Assembly (NCBI RefSeq): GCF_000214705.1
Contig: NC_015573.1
Location: forward strand, 508,501 to 572,500
Direction of reading: 5' to 3'
Source of the DNA: Desulfofundulus kuznetsovii DSM 6115
Lineage (GTDB): Bacteria > Bacillota > Desulfotomaculia > Desulfotomaculales > Desulfovirgulaceae
Length of the DNA stretch: 64,000 nucleotides
This document shows positions 34,369-43,572 of this stretch, in pieces. Numbering within the stretch: the stretch's first letter is position 1; each line of letters opens with the position of its first letter. A program made the position numbers and the translations under genes. Below the pieces are notes generated by a model. That model saw only the letters and a program-made list of their open reading frames with translations. It ran no database searches and was not told the origin of the DNA.

Positions 34369-34404
34369 ATCTTGATCTCCCGGGCAGTCCTGCTATAATC
34401 ATCA
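34369..34404 (+). promoter_or_regulatory. Promoter of glnA-like leader 1
   Basis: TTGATC and TATAAT (in GCTATAATC, near 34393-34398) about 16 bases apart, just before the ANTAR-like hairpin. Confidence 0.5.
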
Positions 34405-34419
34405 TTGTACGGTTTTTTT

Positions 34420-34490
34420 CAGGGCAATGGCGTCCTGATTCAGGCCTGCGGAAAGTAAACGCGGGCCTGAAGCAGGGCGTTTTTTGTTTT
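34420..34490 (+). promoter_or_regulatory. ANTAR-like hairpin and terminator in leader of glutamine-synthetase gene 1
   Basis: CAGGGC-AATGGC-GTCCTG (34420-34437) has the A1/G4 hexaloop of ANTAR targets. Its 3' side is shared with a terminator, CGTCCTGATTCAGGCC pairing with GGCCTGAAGCAGGGCG, followed by TTTTTT. A first hairpin, present in the other leaders, is not clear here. Confidence 0.65.
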
Positions 34491-34522
34491 CTTGTCCCTG
34501 AGTTTTGGAAGGAGAGATCGCC

Positions 34523-35842
34523 ATGCCCACCCTGACCGCCGAAGACGTACTCCACAAAGCCCGGGAATACAATGTCAAGTTTATCCGGTTACAGTTTACC
34601 GATATTTTTGGTGTCTTGAAAAATATAGCCATCACTGTAGAGGAATTACCCCGGGCGCTGGAAGGCCGGGTGATGTTTGACAGTTCGGTGATCGAGGGTT
34701 TCGTCCAAAACCGTGAGTCGGACATTTACCTGCTCCCCGACCCGGCAACCTTTGTGATCTTTCCCTGGCGGCCCCGGGAAGGGGCAGTGGCCCGGTTGAT
34801 CTGTGATGTGCTGACTCCCCAGGGTGAACCTTACGGTGCCTGTTCCCGGGCGGCTTTAAAGCGTGTGCTGGCCAGGGCGAAAGAAATGAACCTGGAGTTC
34901 CGGGTAGGAGCGCAGATCGAATTTTTCCTTTTCCATACCGATGCCCAGGGCAAACCGACCGTTACCACCCACGACCGGGCAGGGTATTGTGACCTTACGC
35001 CGGTGGATCTGGGTGAGAATGCCCGCCGGGATATGGTGCTCACCCTCCAGGAGATGGGCCTGGATGTTTCTTCTTCCCACCATGAGATTGCGCCGGGGCA
35101 GCATGAAATCTTCCTTAAAGAAGATGACGCTTTAACTGTGGCCGACAGCATTGCCACCTTTAAATTTGTGGTGCGTACCATTGCCCAGCGGCACGGCTTG
35201 CACGCCTCCTTTATGCCCCGCCCCCTGGCCTGTTACAACGGCTCGGGAATGCATTTGCACCAGTTTCTGTGGCGGGACGGTGAAAATGCCTTTTACGATC
35301 CTGCGGGGGAGCACCAGCTGAGCGAGCTGGCCTACCGTTATATAGCCGGGTTGATTACCCATGCCGGGGCCTTAACGGCCATTACCAATCCGCTGGTCAA
35401 CAGTTATAAGCGTCTTGTACCCACCGACCTGGCTCCGGTACTTGCTGCCTGGTCGGAGGAAAACCGCAGCACTATGATCCGTGTGCCGGCTCAGCGCCAG
35501 GAAGGCACCCGGGTAGTTTTACGCAGCCCCGATCCTACCGCCAATCCCTATCTGGCCCTGGCTGCCTCCCTGGCAGCCGGATTGGACGGTATCGAACGCG
35601 GCCTGGTGCCCGGGGCACCCCTGTCGGAGAATCATGCGCCGGTAAGGGAGCTGGTTCGCCGCATTGGCCTGCCCCGCAACCTGGCCGACGCTTTACGGGC
35701 CCTGGCCGGTGATGCGGTGGTCCAGAACGCCCTGGGGCAAAAGATTACCGCTCGCTTCCTGGAAGCCAAGGAAGACGAATGGGAGCGCTATCAAGCCCAG
35801 GTGCACCAGTGGGAGCTGGATGAATATTTGACTAACTTTTAG
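34523..35842 (+). CDS. Glutamine synthetase paralogue with lost metal-site residues
   Basis: A 439-residue type I glutamine-synthetase fold protein. It keeps [21 protein letters not shown] (n1 ligands), GSGMHLHQ and NRS. But the n2 metal ligands are changed: the GPE Glu is Gln131 (VGAQIEFFLF) and the IELR Glu is Val332 (GTRVVLRSPDP). The flap Glu of GYEAP is Leu303 (TDLAPVL). The NIYEM segment near the C-terminus of the two siblings is absent. ATP-dependent synthesis of glutamine is unlikely; a regulatory or altered role is suggested. Start ATG 34523 after GGAAGGAG. It follows ANTAR regulator 1 and its leader. Confidence 0.85.
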   Translation: MPTLTAEDVLHKAREYNVKFIRLQFTDIFGVLKNIAITVEELPRALEGRVMFDSSVIEGFVQNRESDIYLLPDPATFVIFPWRPREGAVARLICDVLTPQGEPYGACSRAALKRVLARAKEMNLEFRVGAQIEFFLFHTDAQGKPTVTTHDRAGYCDLTPVDLGENARRDMVLTLQEMGLDVSSSHHEIAPGQHEIFLKEDDALTVADSIATFKFVVRTIAQRHGLHASFMPRPLACYNGSGMHLHQFLWRDGENAFYDPAGEHQLSELAYRYIAGLITHAGALTAITNPLVNSYKRLVPTDLAPVLAAWSEENRSTMIRVPAQRQEGTRVVLRSPDPTANPYLALAASLAAGLDGIERGLVPGAPLSENHAPVRELVRRIGLPRNLADALRALAGDAVVQNALGQKITARFLEAKEDEWERYQAQVHQWELDEYLTNF

Positions 35843-36071
35843 TTCTGAAATTTTGTTACCAGGAATTTTAAAGAAACAATCCGGGGTGTTCCCGGTGGAA
35901 AAAATAGATGAGAAAGGGGGGATGGTTGGCAAAGAATTGGCTGGTATAGAGAGAAACGGCGGATAAAAAAATACCGGCTTGATGTTGATCACCAGGCCGG
36001 CAATAGAGAAAAAGCATTTTTAGAAAGAACCACTGCCTTAATTTTACCGTGTTTTTTAGGAGGATGGAACA

Positions 36072-37652
36072 ATGAGTTTTAGTAAAGGTGTTAATGCCAC
36101 TGCAGCTACCCTGACCCGGCTGCGCACCGGTGAGAGCTATTGTCCCTTTAGCGGGATGTGTGTTACCTGTCTGGACGGCTGCCCCGGCCTTTGTGAAATA
36201 GGTAAATCTTCCGTGCGGGGCAAGGAAGTACTTTATCCCCAACCCTTTGGCAAAACCACCTCAGCTTCCCAGAAGGATTACCCGGTGGATTATTCCCACT
36301 TCAACATTCTGGGTACCGCCGTGGGCGCCCACGGTATTGAAGCTGATCCCGACAAGGCCGTTTTCCCGGCAGTCAGCCTGGAAACTGCTGTAGGAGTCAA
36401 CGCCGATTTAAAACTGAACCTGCCCATTGTAATTGCTGCCATGGGATCCACCAATGTGGCAGCCAATAACTGGGACCACCTGGCCGCCGGTGCGGCTGTT
36501 TCCGGAGTAGGCATTGTTGTTGGTGAAAACGTATGCGCCATGGACCCCAATGTGGAAATAAAGAACGGGCGGGTTGTCCATTCACCCAACCTTGCCAAGC
36601 GGGTGAAGGACTTCCAGGAGTGGTACAGCGGCAGGGGGTTTATTGCCGTACAGGCCAATGTTGAAGATACCAAACTGGGGGTCCAGGAGTACGCCATTGA
36701 GAAGCTGGGCGTAGAGGCTGTGGAACTTAAGTGGGGCCAGGGGGCCAAGGACATCGGCGGCGAGGTTAAGCTGGACAGCCTGGAGCGGGCGCTGCAGCTG
36801 AAGAGCCGCGGCTACATTGTGCTGCCCGATCCCACGGACCCCAAAGTACAGGCGGCCTACCGGGCCGGTGCTTTCAGCGAGTTTGAGCGCCATTCGCGCA
36901 TTGGTATGGTGGAATACGAGTCCTTTATGGCCCGGGTGGAAGAACTGCGCAAGGCCGGAGCAAAGTACGTCTTCTTGAAGACCGGCGCCTACCGTCCGGC
37001 CGACCTGGCCCGGGCAGTCAAATACGCTTCGGACGCCAGGCTCGACCTGCTCACCGTTGACGGTGCCGGCGGTGGTACCGGTATGAGCCCCTGGCGGATG
37101 ATGAATGAGTGGGGCGTACCCACCCTCTACCTGCAGGCACTGCTGGTCAAGTACCTGGATAAACTAGCGGCCAGGGGCGCCTATGTCCCGCCGGTGGCCA
37201 TTGCCGGCGGTTTCACCCTGGAGGATCACATGTTCAAGGGACTGGCCATTGGTGCTCCCTACGTGAAAGCCATCGGCATGGCCCGCTCGCCCCTGACGGC
37301 GGCCATGGTAGGTAAGACCGTGGGCGAAGCCGTAAAATCCGGCAAGGTGCCCAATGAGTACAAGAAATACGGGGAAACCCTGGAGCAGGTCTTCATTGCT
37401 GCCAGCGAGCTGAAGGAAAAGCTGGGTGCCGAAGCCTTTGAAAAACTGCCCGTGGGAGCTATCGGTGTCTACACCTACTTTGAGCGGCTGGCCCAGGGCC
37501 TGCGGCAGTTCATGTGCGGCGCCCGCAAGTTTGCCCTGTCCTACATCACCCGGAACGATGTGACCGCCCTGACCAGGGAAGCAGCTGAAATTACCGGCAT
37601 CAGGTACGTCATGGATATGGATGCCGAAGAGGTAGAAGAAATTTTAGGTTAA
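36072..37652 (+). CDS. FMN-binding glutamate-synthase-like protein
   Basis: A 526-residue protein with an N-terminal Cys-rich segment (CPFSGMCVTCLDGCPGLC, residues about 24-41) and the FMN/glutamate-synthase barrel: IVIAAMGSTNVAANNWDH, ELKWGQGAKDIGGEVKL, TVDGAGGGTGMSPWRMMNEW (flavin phosphate loop), IAGGFTLEDHMFKGLAIGAPYVKAIGMARSP. It resembles stand-alone archaeal-type GltB large-subunit domains; the amidotransferase part is not included. Electron donor unknown. Ribosome site AGGAGG before ATG 36072. It lies between two ANTAR-controlled units but its own leader shows no clear ANTAR motif. Confidence 0.85.
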   Translation: MSFSKGVNATAATLTRLRTGESYCPFSGMCVTCLDGCPGLCEIGKSSVRGKEVLYPQPFGKTTSASQKDYPVDYSHFNILGTAVGAHGIEADPDKAVFPAVSLETAVGVNADLKLNLPIVIAAMGSTNVAANNWDHLAAGAAVSGVGIVVGENVCAMDPNVEIKNGRVVHSPNLAKRVKDFQEWYSGRGFIAVQANVEDTKLGVQEYAIEKLGVEAVELKWGQGAKDIGGEVKLDSLERALQLKSRGYIVLPDPTDPKVQAAYRAGAFSEFERHSRIGMVEYESFMARVEELRKAGAKYVFLKTGAYRPADLARAVKYASDARLDLLTVDGAGGGTGMSPWRMMNEWGVPTLYLQALLVKYLDKLAARGAYVPPVAIAGGFTLEDHMFKGLAIGAPYVKAIGMARSPLTAAMVGKTVGEAVKSGKVPNEYKKYGETLEQVFIAASELKEKLGAEAFEKLPVGAIGVYTYFERLAQGLRQFMCGARKFALSYITRNDVTALTREAAEITGIRYVMDMDAEEVEEILG

Positions 37653-37720
37653 CACAAAAAAACTGTTGCCAAGGGCCGGGGTACGGATTATAATAAAAAC
37701 ATGCCAAAGGTTTATTTGTA

Positions 37721-37800
37721 GGGTACAATGATGTGCCCGGCTATGAACAGGCAATGACGCCCTCGACAGGCCATACGGCCTTGAAGAGGGCATTTTTCTT
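37721..37800 (+). promoter_or_regulatory. ANTAR-type double-hairpin leader of regulator 2
   Basis: Hairpin 1: GGGTAC-AATGAT-GTGCCC (37721-37738). Hairpin 2: GGC-AATGAC-GCC (37750-37761). Terminator: GCCCTC (37759-37764) with GAGGGC (37786-37791), then TTTTT, overlapping hairpin 2. A TATAAT at about 37690 could be the -10. Both hexaloops have A1 and G4. Confidence 0.85.
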
Positions 37801-37882
37801 CCCGGGAAGGTGGTATTTTTTCCAGTAGTCCGGCAACGCCCGGCGGATTGGTTACCAGGAACAATTTGGGAGGAAAATCTCC

Positions 37883-38464
37883 ATGGCGGAACAGAGAATA
37901 GTGCTGGTAGATAGCGATGCCACCTGGAGAAAGTCCATTAAAGCCGTGCTCACCAAGCTGGGATACTGGGTCGTGGGTGAGGCATCGGATGGTCTTTCGG
38001 GCCTCAAGCTGGTGCGCAGCCGGCAGCCGGATCTGCTGATCATCGAGGCCGGGGTGCCGGGCATGGACGGGCTGGAAGTGGCACGCATTCTCCATGAGGA
38101 TAAGTTGGCCCCAGTGGTCGTGCTGGTTAACTCCATGAGTCCCGGCCTTTTAGAGAAAGCCAAAGAGGCGCGGGTATCGGCCCTCCTGACCAAGCCGGTG
38201 GATGAAAGTACCCTGTTGTCCGCCGTGGAACTGGCCCTGGCCAACTACCAGGAAATCATCAGGCTGGAAAGCCAGGTCCAGGAGTTGAAGGAAGCCCTGG
38301 AAACCCGTAAATTGGTAGAAAAAGCCAAGGGAATCCTGATGGAGACACTGGGACTCACGGAAGCCGAGGCATTCCGGCGCATGCAAAAAAGCAGCATGGA
38401 CAAACGCATTTCCATGCGTCAGGTTGCCGAAGCCATCATCCTGGCCCACAACTTAAAAAGTTAA
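37883..38464 (+). CDS. ANTAR-domain response regulator 2 (antiterminator)
   Basis: A 193-residue receiver-coiled-coil-ANTAR protein. The acceptor segment is LLIIEAGVPGMDG, Glu55 in place of Asp; the Lys of TKP is kept. ANTAR domain: RKLVEKAKGILMETLGLTEAEAFRRMQKSSMDKRISMRQVAEAII. It is preceded by its own double-hairpin leader and followed at once by the leader of glutamine-synthetase gene 2, so it probably controls itself and its neighbours. ATG 37883 has GGGAGG before it. Confidence 0.9.
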   Translation: MAEQRIVLVDSDATWRKSIKAVLTKLGYWVVGEASDGLSGLKLVRSRQPDLLIIEAGVPGMDGLEVARILHEDKLAPVVVLVNSMSPGLLEKAKEARVSALLTKPVDESTLLSAVELALANYQEIIRLESQVQELKEALETRKLVEKAKGILMETLGLTEAEAFRRMQKSSMDKRISMRQVAEAIILAHNLKS

Positions 38465-38552
38465 GGTATAATGACGTACCGAAAAATGGGCAAAGGCGCC
38501 CTGTGGGGAATTAAGTCAGTATGAACTATTCCCCTGGGGCGCCTTTCCATTT
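38465..38552 (+). promoter_or_regulatory. ANTAR-type double-hairpin leader of glutamine-synthetase gene 2
   Basis: Hairpin 1: GGTAT-AATGAC-GTACC (38465-38480), beginning right after the stop of regulator 2. Hairpin 2: GGGC-AAAGGC-GCCC (38488-38501). Terminator: AAAGGCGCCC paired with GGGGCGCCTTT (38536-38546). Confidence 0.85.
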
Positions 38553-38580
38553 TGAAAAATTTCAAGAAGGTGGTTGTTTT

Positions 38581-39912
38581 ATGGACGAAGCAATTAAAAA
38601 AGAAGTACTGGCCAAAGCGAGGGAAATGGGCGTAAAGTTCATCCGCCTGCAGTTCACCGACATTCTCGGTGTGCTCAAGAACATGGCCATCACCGTGGAA
38701 CAGCTGGAAAAGGCCCTGGACGGGGAGCTGATGTTTGACGGCTCTTCCATTCACGGATTTACCCGTATTGAAGAGTCCGATATGTACCTTCGTCCCGATC
38801 CCAGAACCTTTGCCGTATTTCCCTGGCGTCCCCGGGACGGTGCCGTGGCCCGCCTCATGTGCGATGTCTATAATCCCGACGGCACTCCTTATGCTGGCTG
38901 CCCCCGCAACACTCTCAAGCGGGTGCTGGCCCAGGCGGCGGAAATGGGCTTTACCATGAATGTGGGACCGGAGCTGGAATTCTTCCTTTTCCAGGTGGAT
39001 TCCGAGGGACGTCCCACCCTGCGCACCCACGATAAGGCCGGTTACTTCGACCTCAGCCCTGTGGATCTGGGGGAGAACGCCCGCCGGGCTATGGTGCTTA
39101 CCCTGGAAGAAATGGGTTTTGAAATTGAGGCCTCCCACCACGAGGTGGCTCCCGGCCAGCATGAAATTGACTTTAAGTATTCCGATGCCCTGGATTGTGC
39201 CGATAAAATTGTGACCTTCAAATTTGTGGTGCGGACCATTGCCCAGCGGCACGGTTTGCATGCCACGTTCATGCCCAAGCCCGTCTATGGCATTAACGGC
39301 AGCGGCATGCACACCAACCAGTCCCTCTTCCGGGGGAACGAAAATGCTTTCTATGACCCTTCCGCCCCCGATGGGTTGAGTGATATTGCCCGCTACTACA
39401 TCGGAGGTCTAATGAGGCACGCCCGGGCCCTGGCCGCGATAACCAACCCCACGGTAAACTCCTATAAACGTCTGGTGCCCGGTTATGAAGCCCCGGTTTA
39501 TATTGCCTGGTCGGGGCGCAACCGCAGCCCGCTGATCCGCATCCCGGCCAAGCGGGGCATGTCCACCCGCATTGAGCTGCGCAACCCCGACCCGTCCTGC
39601 AACCCCTACCTGGCCCTGGCGGTCTGTCTGGCGGCCGGCCTGGATGGGATTAAAAACCGCATTGCGCCGCCGCCTCCCTGTGACCGCAACATTTACGAGA
39701 TGACCGCTGCCGAGCGGCGGGAGCTGGGCATCGAGAGCCTGCCCGCCAGCCTGGAGGAAGCCCTGCAGGAACTGGCCGGGGATGAGGTAATCAGGGGGGC
39801 TCTGGGCGAAGACATTTACACCAAGTTTGTCGAGGCCAAACAAAAGGAATGGGAAAACTACCGCGTCCAGGTTCACCCCTGGGAAATTGAAGAGTACCTA
39901 ACCAAGTTTTAA
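38581..39912 (+). CDS. glnA: Glutamine synthetase type I (copy 2)
   Basis: A 443-residue glutamine synthetase of the Bacillus/Clostridium GSI-alpha type. All key residues are present: DGSSIHGF (ammonia-site Asp), [10 protein letters not shown] (metal Glu pair), [19 protein letters not shown], the flap GYEAP, and [11 protein letters not shown]. The C-terminal CDRNIYEMT segment fits GSI-alpha without adenylylation Tyr context. It makes glutamine from glutamate, ammonia and ATP. Start ATG 38581 after AAGAAGGTGG. Likely expressed by ANTAR antitermination. Confidence 0.95.
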   Translation: MDEAIKKEVLAKAREMGVKFIRLQFTDILGVLKNMAITVEQLEKALDGELMFDGSSIHGFTRIEESDMYLRPDPRTFAVFPWRPRDGAVARLMCDVYNPDGTPYAGCPRNTLKRVLAQAAEMGFTMNVGPELEFFLFQVDSEGRPTLRTHDKAGYFDLSPVDLGENARRAMVLTLEEMGFEIEASHHEVAPGQHEIDFKYSDALDCADKIVTFKFVVRTIAQRHGLHATFMPKPVYGINGSGMHTNQSLFRGNENAFYDPSAPDGLSDIARYYIGGLMRHARALAAITNPTVNSYKRLVPGYEAPVYIAWSGRNRSPLIRIPAKRGMSTRIELRNPDPSCNPYLALAVCLAAGLDGIKNRIAPPPPCDRNIYEMTAAERRELGIESLPASLEEALQELAGDEVIRGALGEDIYTKFVEAKQKEWENYRVQVHPWEIEEYLTKF

Positions 39913-40068
39913 AAAGTTTTGTTACCATCCTCCTAATAGCCCTGCCGGGGATACCCGGTAGGGTATTTTTTCCAGGGTAAAAAATTTGTCAAAAAGCCCT
40001 TTTCTTTTGAGGTATTTATGGTATATACTATAAACTAGCTTTAAAATAACGGTGCAACAACATAATTC

Positions 40069-40152
40069 GGGTACGATGTTGTATCCGGAAGGGGCAATGG
40101 GGCCCACATGCAGCAGGTGAAACCGCTATCCTGCAGGTGTGGCCTTTTTTTC
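40069..40152 (+). promoter_or_regulatory. ANTAR-type double-hairpin leader of glutamine-synthetase gene 3
   Basis: Hairpin 1: GGGTAC-GATGTT-GTATCC (40069-40086), with G instead of A at loop position 1. Hairpin 2: GGGC-AATGGG-GCCC (40092-40105). Terminator: GGCCCACA pairing with TGTGGCC (40137-40143), then TTTTTTT. Confidence 0.8.
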
Positions 40153-40194
40153 GTAAATAGCCCCGGTTTTTTAGAAGGGAGAGGTTGAAGGCCC

Positions 40195-41526
40195 GTGGCT
40201 CAGTTGACTAACGATGATGTAAGGCATCTGGCCAAAGAACTGGGAGTGAAATTTATCCGCCTGCAGTTTACCGATATTTTCGGTGTGTTAAAAAACGTCT
40301 CCATTACCGTAGAACAGCTGGACAAGGCCTTAAATGGGGAAATGATGTTTGACGGCTCTTCCATTGAAGGTTTTGTTCGTATCGAGGAATCGGACATGTA
40401 CTTGCGTCCCGACCCGGCCACCTTCGTAGTCTTTCCCTGGCGCCCCCGGGACGGGGCGGTGGCCCGGTTGATATGTGACATTTATAATGCCGACGGCACC
40501 CCCTTTATCGGCGACCCCCGTTACGTGCTCAAGCGTGTTATAGCCGAAGCCAGGGAAATGGGCTTTACCATGAACGTGGGTCCGGAGGCGGAATTTTTCC
40601 TCTTCCACGTTGACAGTGACGGCCGTCCCACCACCATCACCCACGACCGGGCGGGCTATTTTGACCTGACGCCTGTGGATTTGGGTGAAGATGCCCGGCG
40701 GGACATGGTCCTCACCCTGGAGCAGATGGGTTTTGAAATCGAAGCTTCCCACCATGAGGTGGCTCCCGGGCAGCACGAAATTGATTTTAAATATGCCGAT
40801 GCCCTGGATACCGCCGACAAGGTGGTCACCTTTAAGTTTGTGGTGCGCACTATCGCCCAGAGGCACGGGCTTCATGCCTCCTTCATGCCCAAGCCCATAT
40901 TCGGCATTGCCGGTTCGGGCATGCACTTAAACCAGTCCCTTATGAAAAACGGGGAGAATGCCTTTTACGATCCCCAGGCACCCCTGCAGTTAAGCGATAC
41001 AGCCCTGTATTACATCGGCGGCTTGATGAAGCACGCCCGGGCCATTGCCGCCATAACCAACCCGACGGTAAACTCGTACAAGCGTCTGGTTTCCGGTTAC
41101 GAGGCACCGGTGTATATCGCCTGGTCCTCCCGCAACCGCAGCCCCCTCATCCGTATTCCGGCCAAGCGGGGCCAGTCAACCCGCATCGAGCTGCGCAGCC
41201 CGGACCCGTCCTGCAACCCCTACCTGGCCCTGGCAGTGTGCCTGGCGGCGGGGCTGGACGGTATTAAAAATCGCATTTTGCCTCCGCCGCCCTGCGACTG
41301 CAACATTTATGAAATGAGTGCCAGGGAACGGGAGGAGCGGGGCATCGGCTGCCTGCCCGAGAGTTTGAAGGAAGCCCTGGATGAGCTGGAGCGGGACGAG
41401 GTGATCAAGGAAGCTCTCGGCCCCCACGTATACAGCCGCTTCATGGAGGCAAAGCGCATCGAATGGGACCGTTATCGCGTGCAGGTGCATCCCTGGGAGA
41501 TTGAGGAGTATCTGACCAAGTACTAG
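40195..41526 (+). CDS. glnA: Glutamine synthetase type I (copy 3)
   Basis: A 443-residue protein very like copy 2: [56 protein letters not shown] and [14 protein letters not shown]. Full-length, with all catalytic and metal residues, so it should be an active ammonia-assimilating enzyme. Start GTG 40195 with GGGAGAGG upstream. Two near-identical active copies plus one degenerate one are in a 7-kb stretch, which suggests duplication in the locus. Confidence 0.95.
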   Translation: MAQLTNDDVRHLAKELGVKFIRLQFTDIFGVLKNVSITVEQLDKALNGEMMFDGSSIEGFVRIEESDMYLRPDPATFVVFPWRPRDGAVARLICDIYNADGTPFIGDPRYVLKRVIAEAREMGFTMNVGPEAEFFLFHVDSDGRPTTITHDRAGYFDLTPVDLGEDARRDMVLTLEQMGFEIEASHHEVAPGQHEIDFKYADALDTADKVVTFKFVVRTIAQRHGLHASFMPKPIFGIAGSGMHLNQSLMKNGENAFYDPQAPLQLSDTALYYIGGLMKHARAIAAITNPTVNSYKRLVSGYEAPVYIAWSSRNRSPLIRIPAKRGQSTRIELRSPDPSCNPYLALAVCLAAGLDGIKNRILPPPPCDCNIYEMSAREREERGIGCLPESLKEALDELERDEVIKEALGPHVYSRFMEAKRIEWDRYRVQVHPWEIEEYLTKY

Positions 41527-41641
41527 GCGTGCTCGCTGGAGGACGGCGTAGTACCTTGCGGAAGGGCCGGACGGGCCAGGAAGCCGGCCGAACTTGAGCA
41601 CCGGGGAACGACCGCCCCCAAATATGCGAAAATAAATTGAA

Positions 41642-41752
41642 CCGGTACAACGGTGTGCCGGGGTAACGAGGGCAACGAGGCCCACGTGCAGGTCACCTTT
41701 CAAGGAGGAAAATGTCCATTTCCATCCCACAGGCCTGCCGTGGGCTTTTTTA
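41642..41752 (+). promoter_or_regulatory. ANTAR-type double-hairpin leader of the glutamate synthase operon
   Basis: Hairpin 1: CCGGTAC-AACGGT-GTGCCGG (41642-41661). Hairpin 2: GGGC-AACGAG-GCCC (41670-41683). Terminator: GCCCACG (41680-41686) with CGTGGGC (41739-41745), then TTTTT. This is the cleanest example in the window; hairpin 2 and the terminator are mutually exclusive. Confidence 0.88.
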
Positions 41753-41802
41753 GTCTTTTTTACAACTTTAGTCTATAGTCTATCGGGGAAGGAGTGACGG
41801 AA

Positions 41803-42249
41803 ATGCCTCGAGTTGTGGTCAAGCCGGAAGTCTGTATTGGTTGCCACCTGTGTGAGGTCTGGTGCGTGGTGGCACATTCACGCAGTAAAAACATTCTCAA
41901 AGCATTTCTCCATGAAACACCACGGCCGGTACCCCGGGTGGTGGTGGAAGAAAACCTGCCCTTTACCCTCCCCGTGCATTGCCGGCACTGTACCGAACCG
42001 TCCTGCGTGGAGGCATGCATCAGCGGGGCACTGTACAGGGACCCCCTCACAGGCCGGGTGGAACACGATGCCGGCCGGTGTGTAGGCTGCTACAGCTGCG
42101 TTATGGCCTGTCCCTACGGGGCAGTGGTCATCGATGAAGTCAACCGCAAAGTAGCCAGGTGCGATCTGTGTAAGGAAATGGGAGAACCGGCCTGCGTGAA
42201 GCAGTGTCCCAACCGGGCACTGGTTTATCAGGATTCGTTCACCAGTTAG
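41803..42249 (+). CDS. Multi-cluster ferredoxin-like Fe-S protein (glutamate synthase operon)
   Basis: A 148-residue HycB/CooF-type protein with four Cys groups: CIGCHLCEVWC, CRHCTEPSCVEAC, CVGCYSCVMAC, CDLC...CVKQC, enough for up to four 4Fe-4S clusters. It likely passes electrons from the flavoprotein encoded next to the FMN synthase subunit. ATG 41803 lies 8 bases after GGAGTGA. First gene of a five-gene operon, behind an ANTAR leader. Confidence 0.85.
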   Translation: MPRVVVKPEVCIGCHLCEVWCVVAHSRSKNILKAFLHETPRPVPRVVVEENLPFTLPVHCRHCTEPSCVEACISGALYRDPLTGRVEHDAGRCVGCYSCVMACPYGAVVIDEVNRKVARCDLCKEMGEPACVKQCPNRALVYQDSFTS

Positions 42250-42264
42250 GCAAGGGGGAAGCTT

Positions 42265-43572
42265 ATGGAGAGGTTTGATTATCTGATCATTGGTAACTCG
42301 GTGGGTGCGGTGGGTTGCCTTGAAACCCTGCGTTCATTCGATAAAAGCAGTTCCATAGCTGTTATCGGGGAAGAACCACACCATGTCTATTCCCGGGCCC
42401 TGCTGCCCTATTACCTGGATCATGAAGTGCCCGTGGAGAAAATGCTCTACCGCCCGGTGGATTTCTATGAGCGTCTGGGAGTTACCCCTGTGCTCGGCCG
42501 GCGGGCGGTGGGCCTGGATACGGCCGGACACGTGGTAAAACTGGATGACGGCCGGACCATCTCCTATGGAAAACTGCTGCTGGCCACCGGCGGGCGACCC
42601 ATTGTACCCTCCATACCGGGACTGGATACGGAAAAGGAGAACATCTGTAACTTTGTGGCGTTACAGGATCTGCAGCGCATCAGCCGGTTGCTCCCGTCGG
42701 CGGGGCGGGCGGTGGTGCTCGGCGGGGGGATCATCGGCCTTATGGCAGCCGAGGCGCTGCATAAAAAGGGTCTGGAGGTCGGTGTGGTGGAACTGGCTCC
42801 CCGGGTGCTGGCGCCGGTGGTGGATGAGTTTACCTCCCGGCTGATTGAGGAGGCCTTCCGCCGGTCCGGCGTGGCCATATACACCGGAACCACCTTTAAA
42901 GAAGTCCAGGGCGGGGAGCGGGCCACCGGAGTGGTGCTCACCGACGGTACTTCCCTCCCCTGCGACCTGCTGGTGGTGGCCGTGGGTGTGGTCCCCCGGG
43001 TGGACCTGGCCAGGCAAGCCGGGCTGGCCGTGAACCGGGGTATTCTGGTGAATCGACAGATGGAGACATCCGCTGCCGGTGTTTATGCCTGTGGAGACTG
43101 TGCCGAAGTTTACGACTTCCTGACGGGTAACCGGCGCGTGCTTCCCCTGTGGCCCAATGCCTACGCCGGCGGCCGGGTGGCCGCGTACAACATGCTGGGT
43201 ATGAAGCGGGAATATGACCGGGCCACCTCCATGAATGCCATGCACTTTTTCGACCTGAACATTATCACGGCCGGTCTCAACACGGCAGGGGAAAAGGATG
43301 GCTTTGAGGTTATCAGCCGTTTTGATGCCGGCTCCCGCAGCTACCGGAGATTTGTGTTGAAGGACGACCGCATTTACGGGTTTACCCTGGTGACCGGGAT
43401 TGCCCGGGCGGGTATCTTTCTTCACCTGATGCGCCGGGGTTGCCCTGTTACTTACTTTAAAGAGAAGCTCCTGGAGGAGGAATTCGGTTACCTGGCCATT
43501 CCGGAAGGCCTGAGACGGGAGCTACTGATCGATGAAGGAGTGATGAACGAACATGCGGCCGCAAATCAGTGA
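42265..43572 (+). CDS. FAD/NAD(P)-dependent oxidoreductase (glutamate synthase operon)
   Basis: A 435-residue two-dinucleotide-binding-domain flavoprotein, pyridine nucleotide-disulfide oxidoreductase class I type, like NADH-rubredoxin/nitrite reductase flavoprotein subunits. FAD site GNSVGAVGCLETL (residues about 10-22), NAD(P) site VVLGGGIIGLMAAEAL, and the second FAD motif GVYACGDCAEVYD. It would feed NAD(P)H electrons to glutamate synthesis. Its last 20 bases overlap the next gene. Confidence 0.85.
   Translation: MERFDYLIIGNSVGAVGCLETLRSFDKSSSIAVIGEEPHHVYSRALLPYYLDHEVPVEKMLYRPVDFYERLGVTPVLGRRAVGLDTAGHVVKLDDGRTISYGKLLLATGGRPIVPSIPGLDTEKENICNFVALQDLQRISRLLPSAGRAVVLGGGIIGLMAAEALHKKGLEVGVVELAPRVLAPVVDEFTSRLIEEAFRRSGVAIYTGTTFKEVQGGERATGVVLTDGTSLPCDLLVVAVGVVPRVDLARQAGLAVNRGILVNRQMETSAAGVYACGDCAEVYDFLTGNRRVLPLWPNAYAGGRVAAYNMLGMKREYDRATSMNAMHFFDLNIITAGLNTAGEKDGFEVISRFDAGSRSYRRFVLKDDRIYGFTLVTGIARAGIFLHLMRRGCPVTYFKEKLLEEEFGYLAIPEGLRRELLIDEGVMNEHAAANQ

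Noticed and set aside
35843-36071. ANTAR leader before the FMN glutamate-synthase-like gene
   Set aside because: A CCGGC/GCCGG pairing exists around 35972-35999 but no hexaloop with A1/G4 and no overlapping terminator could be drawn.
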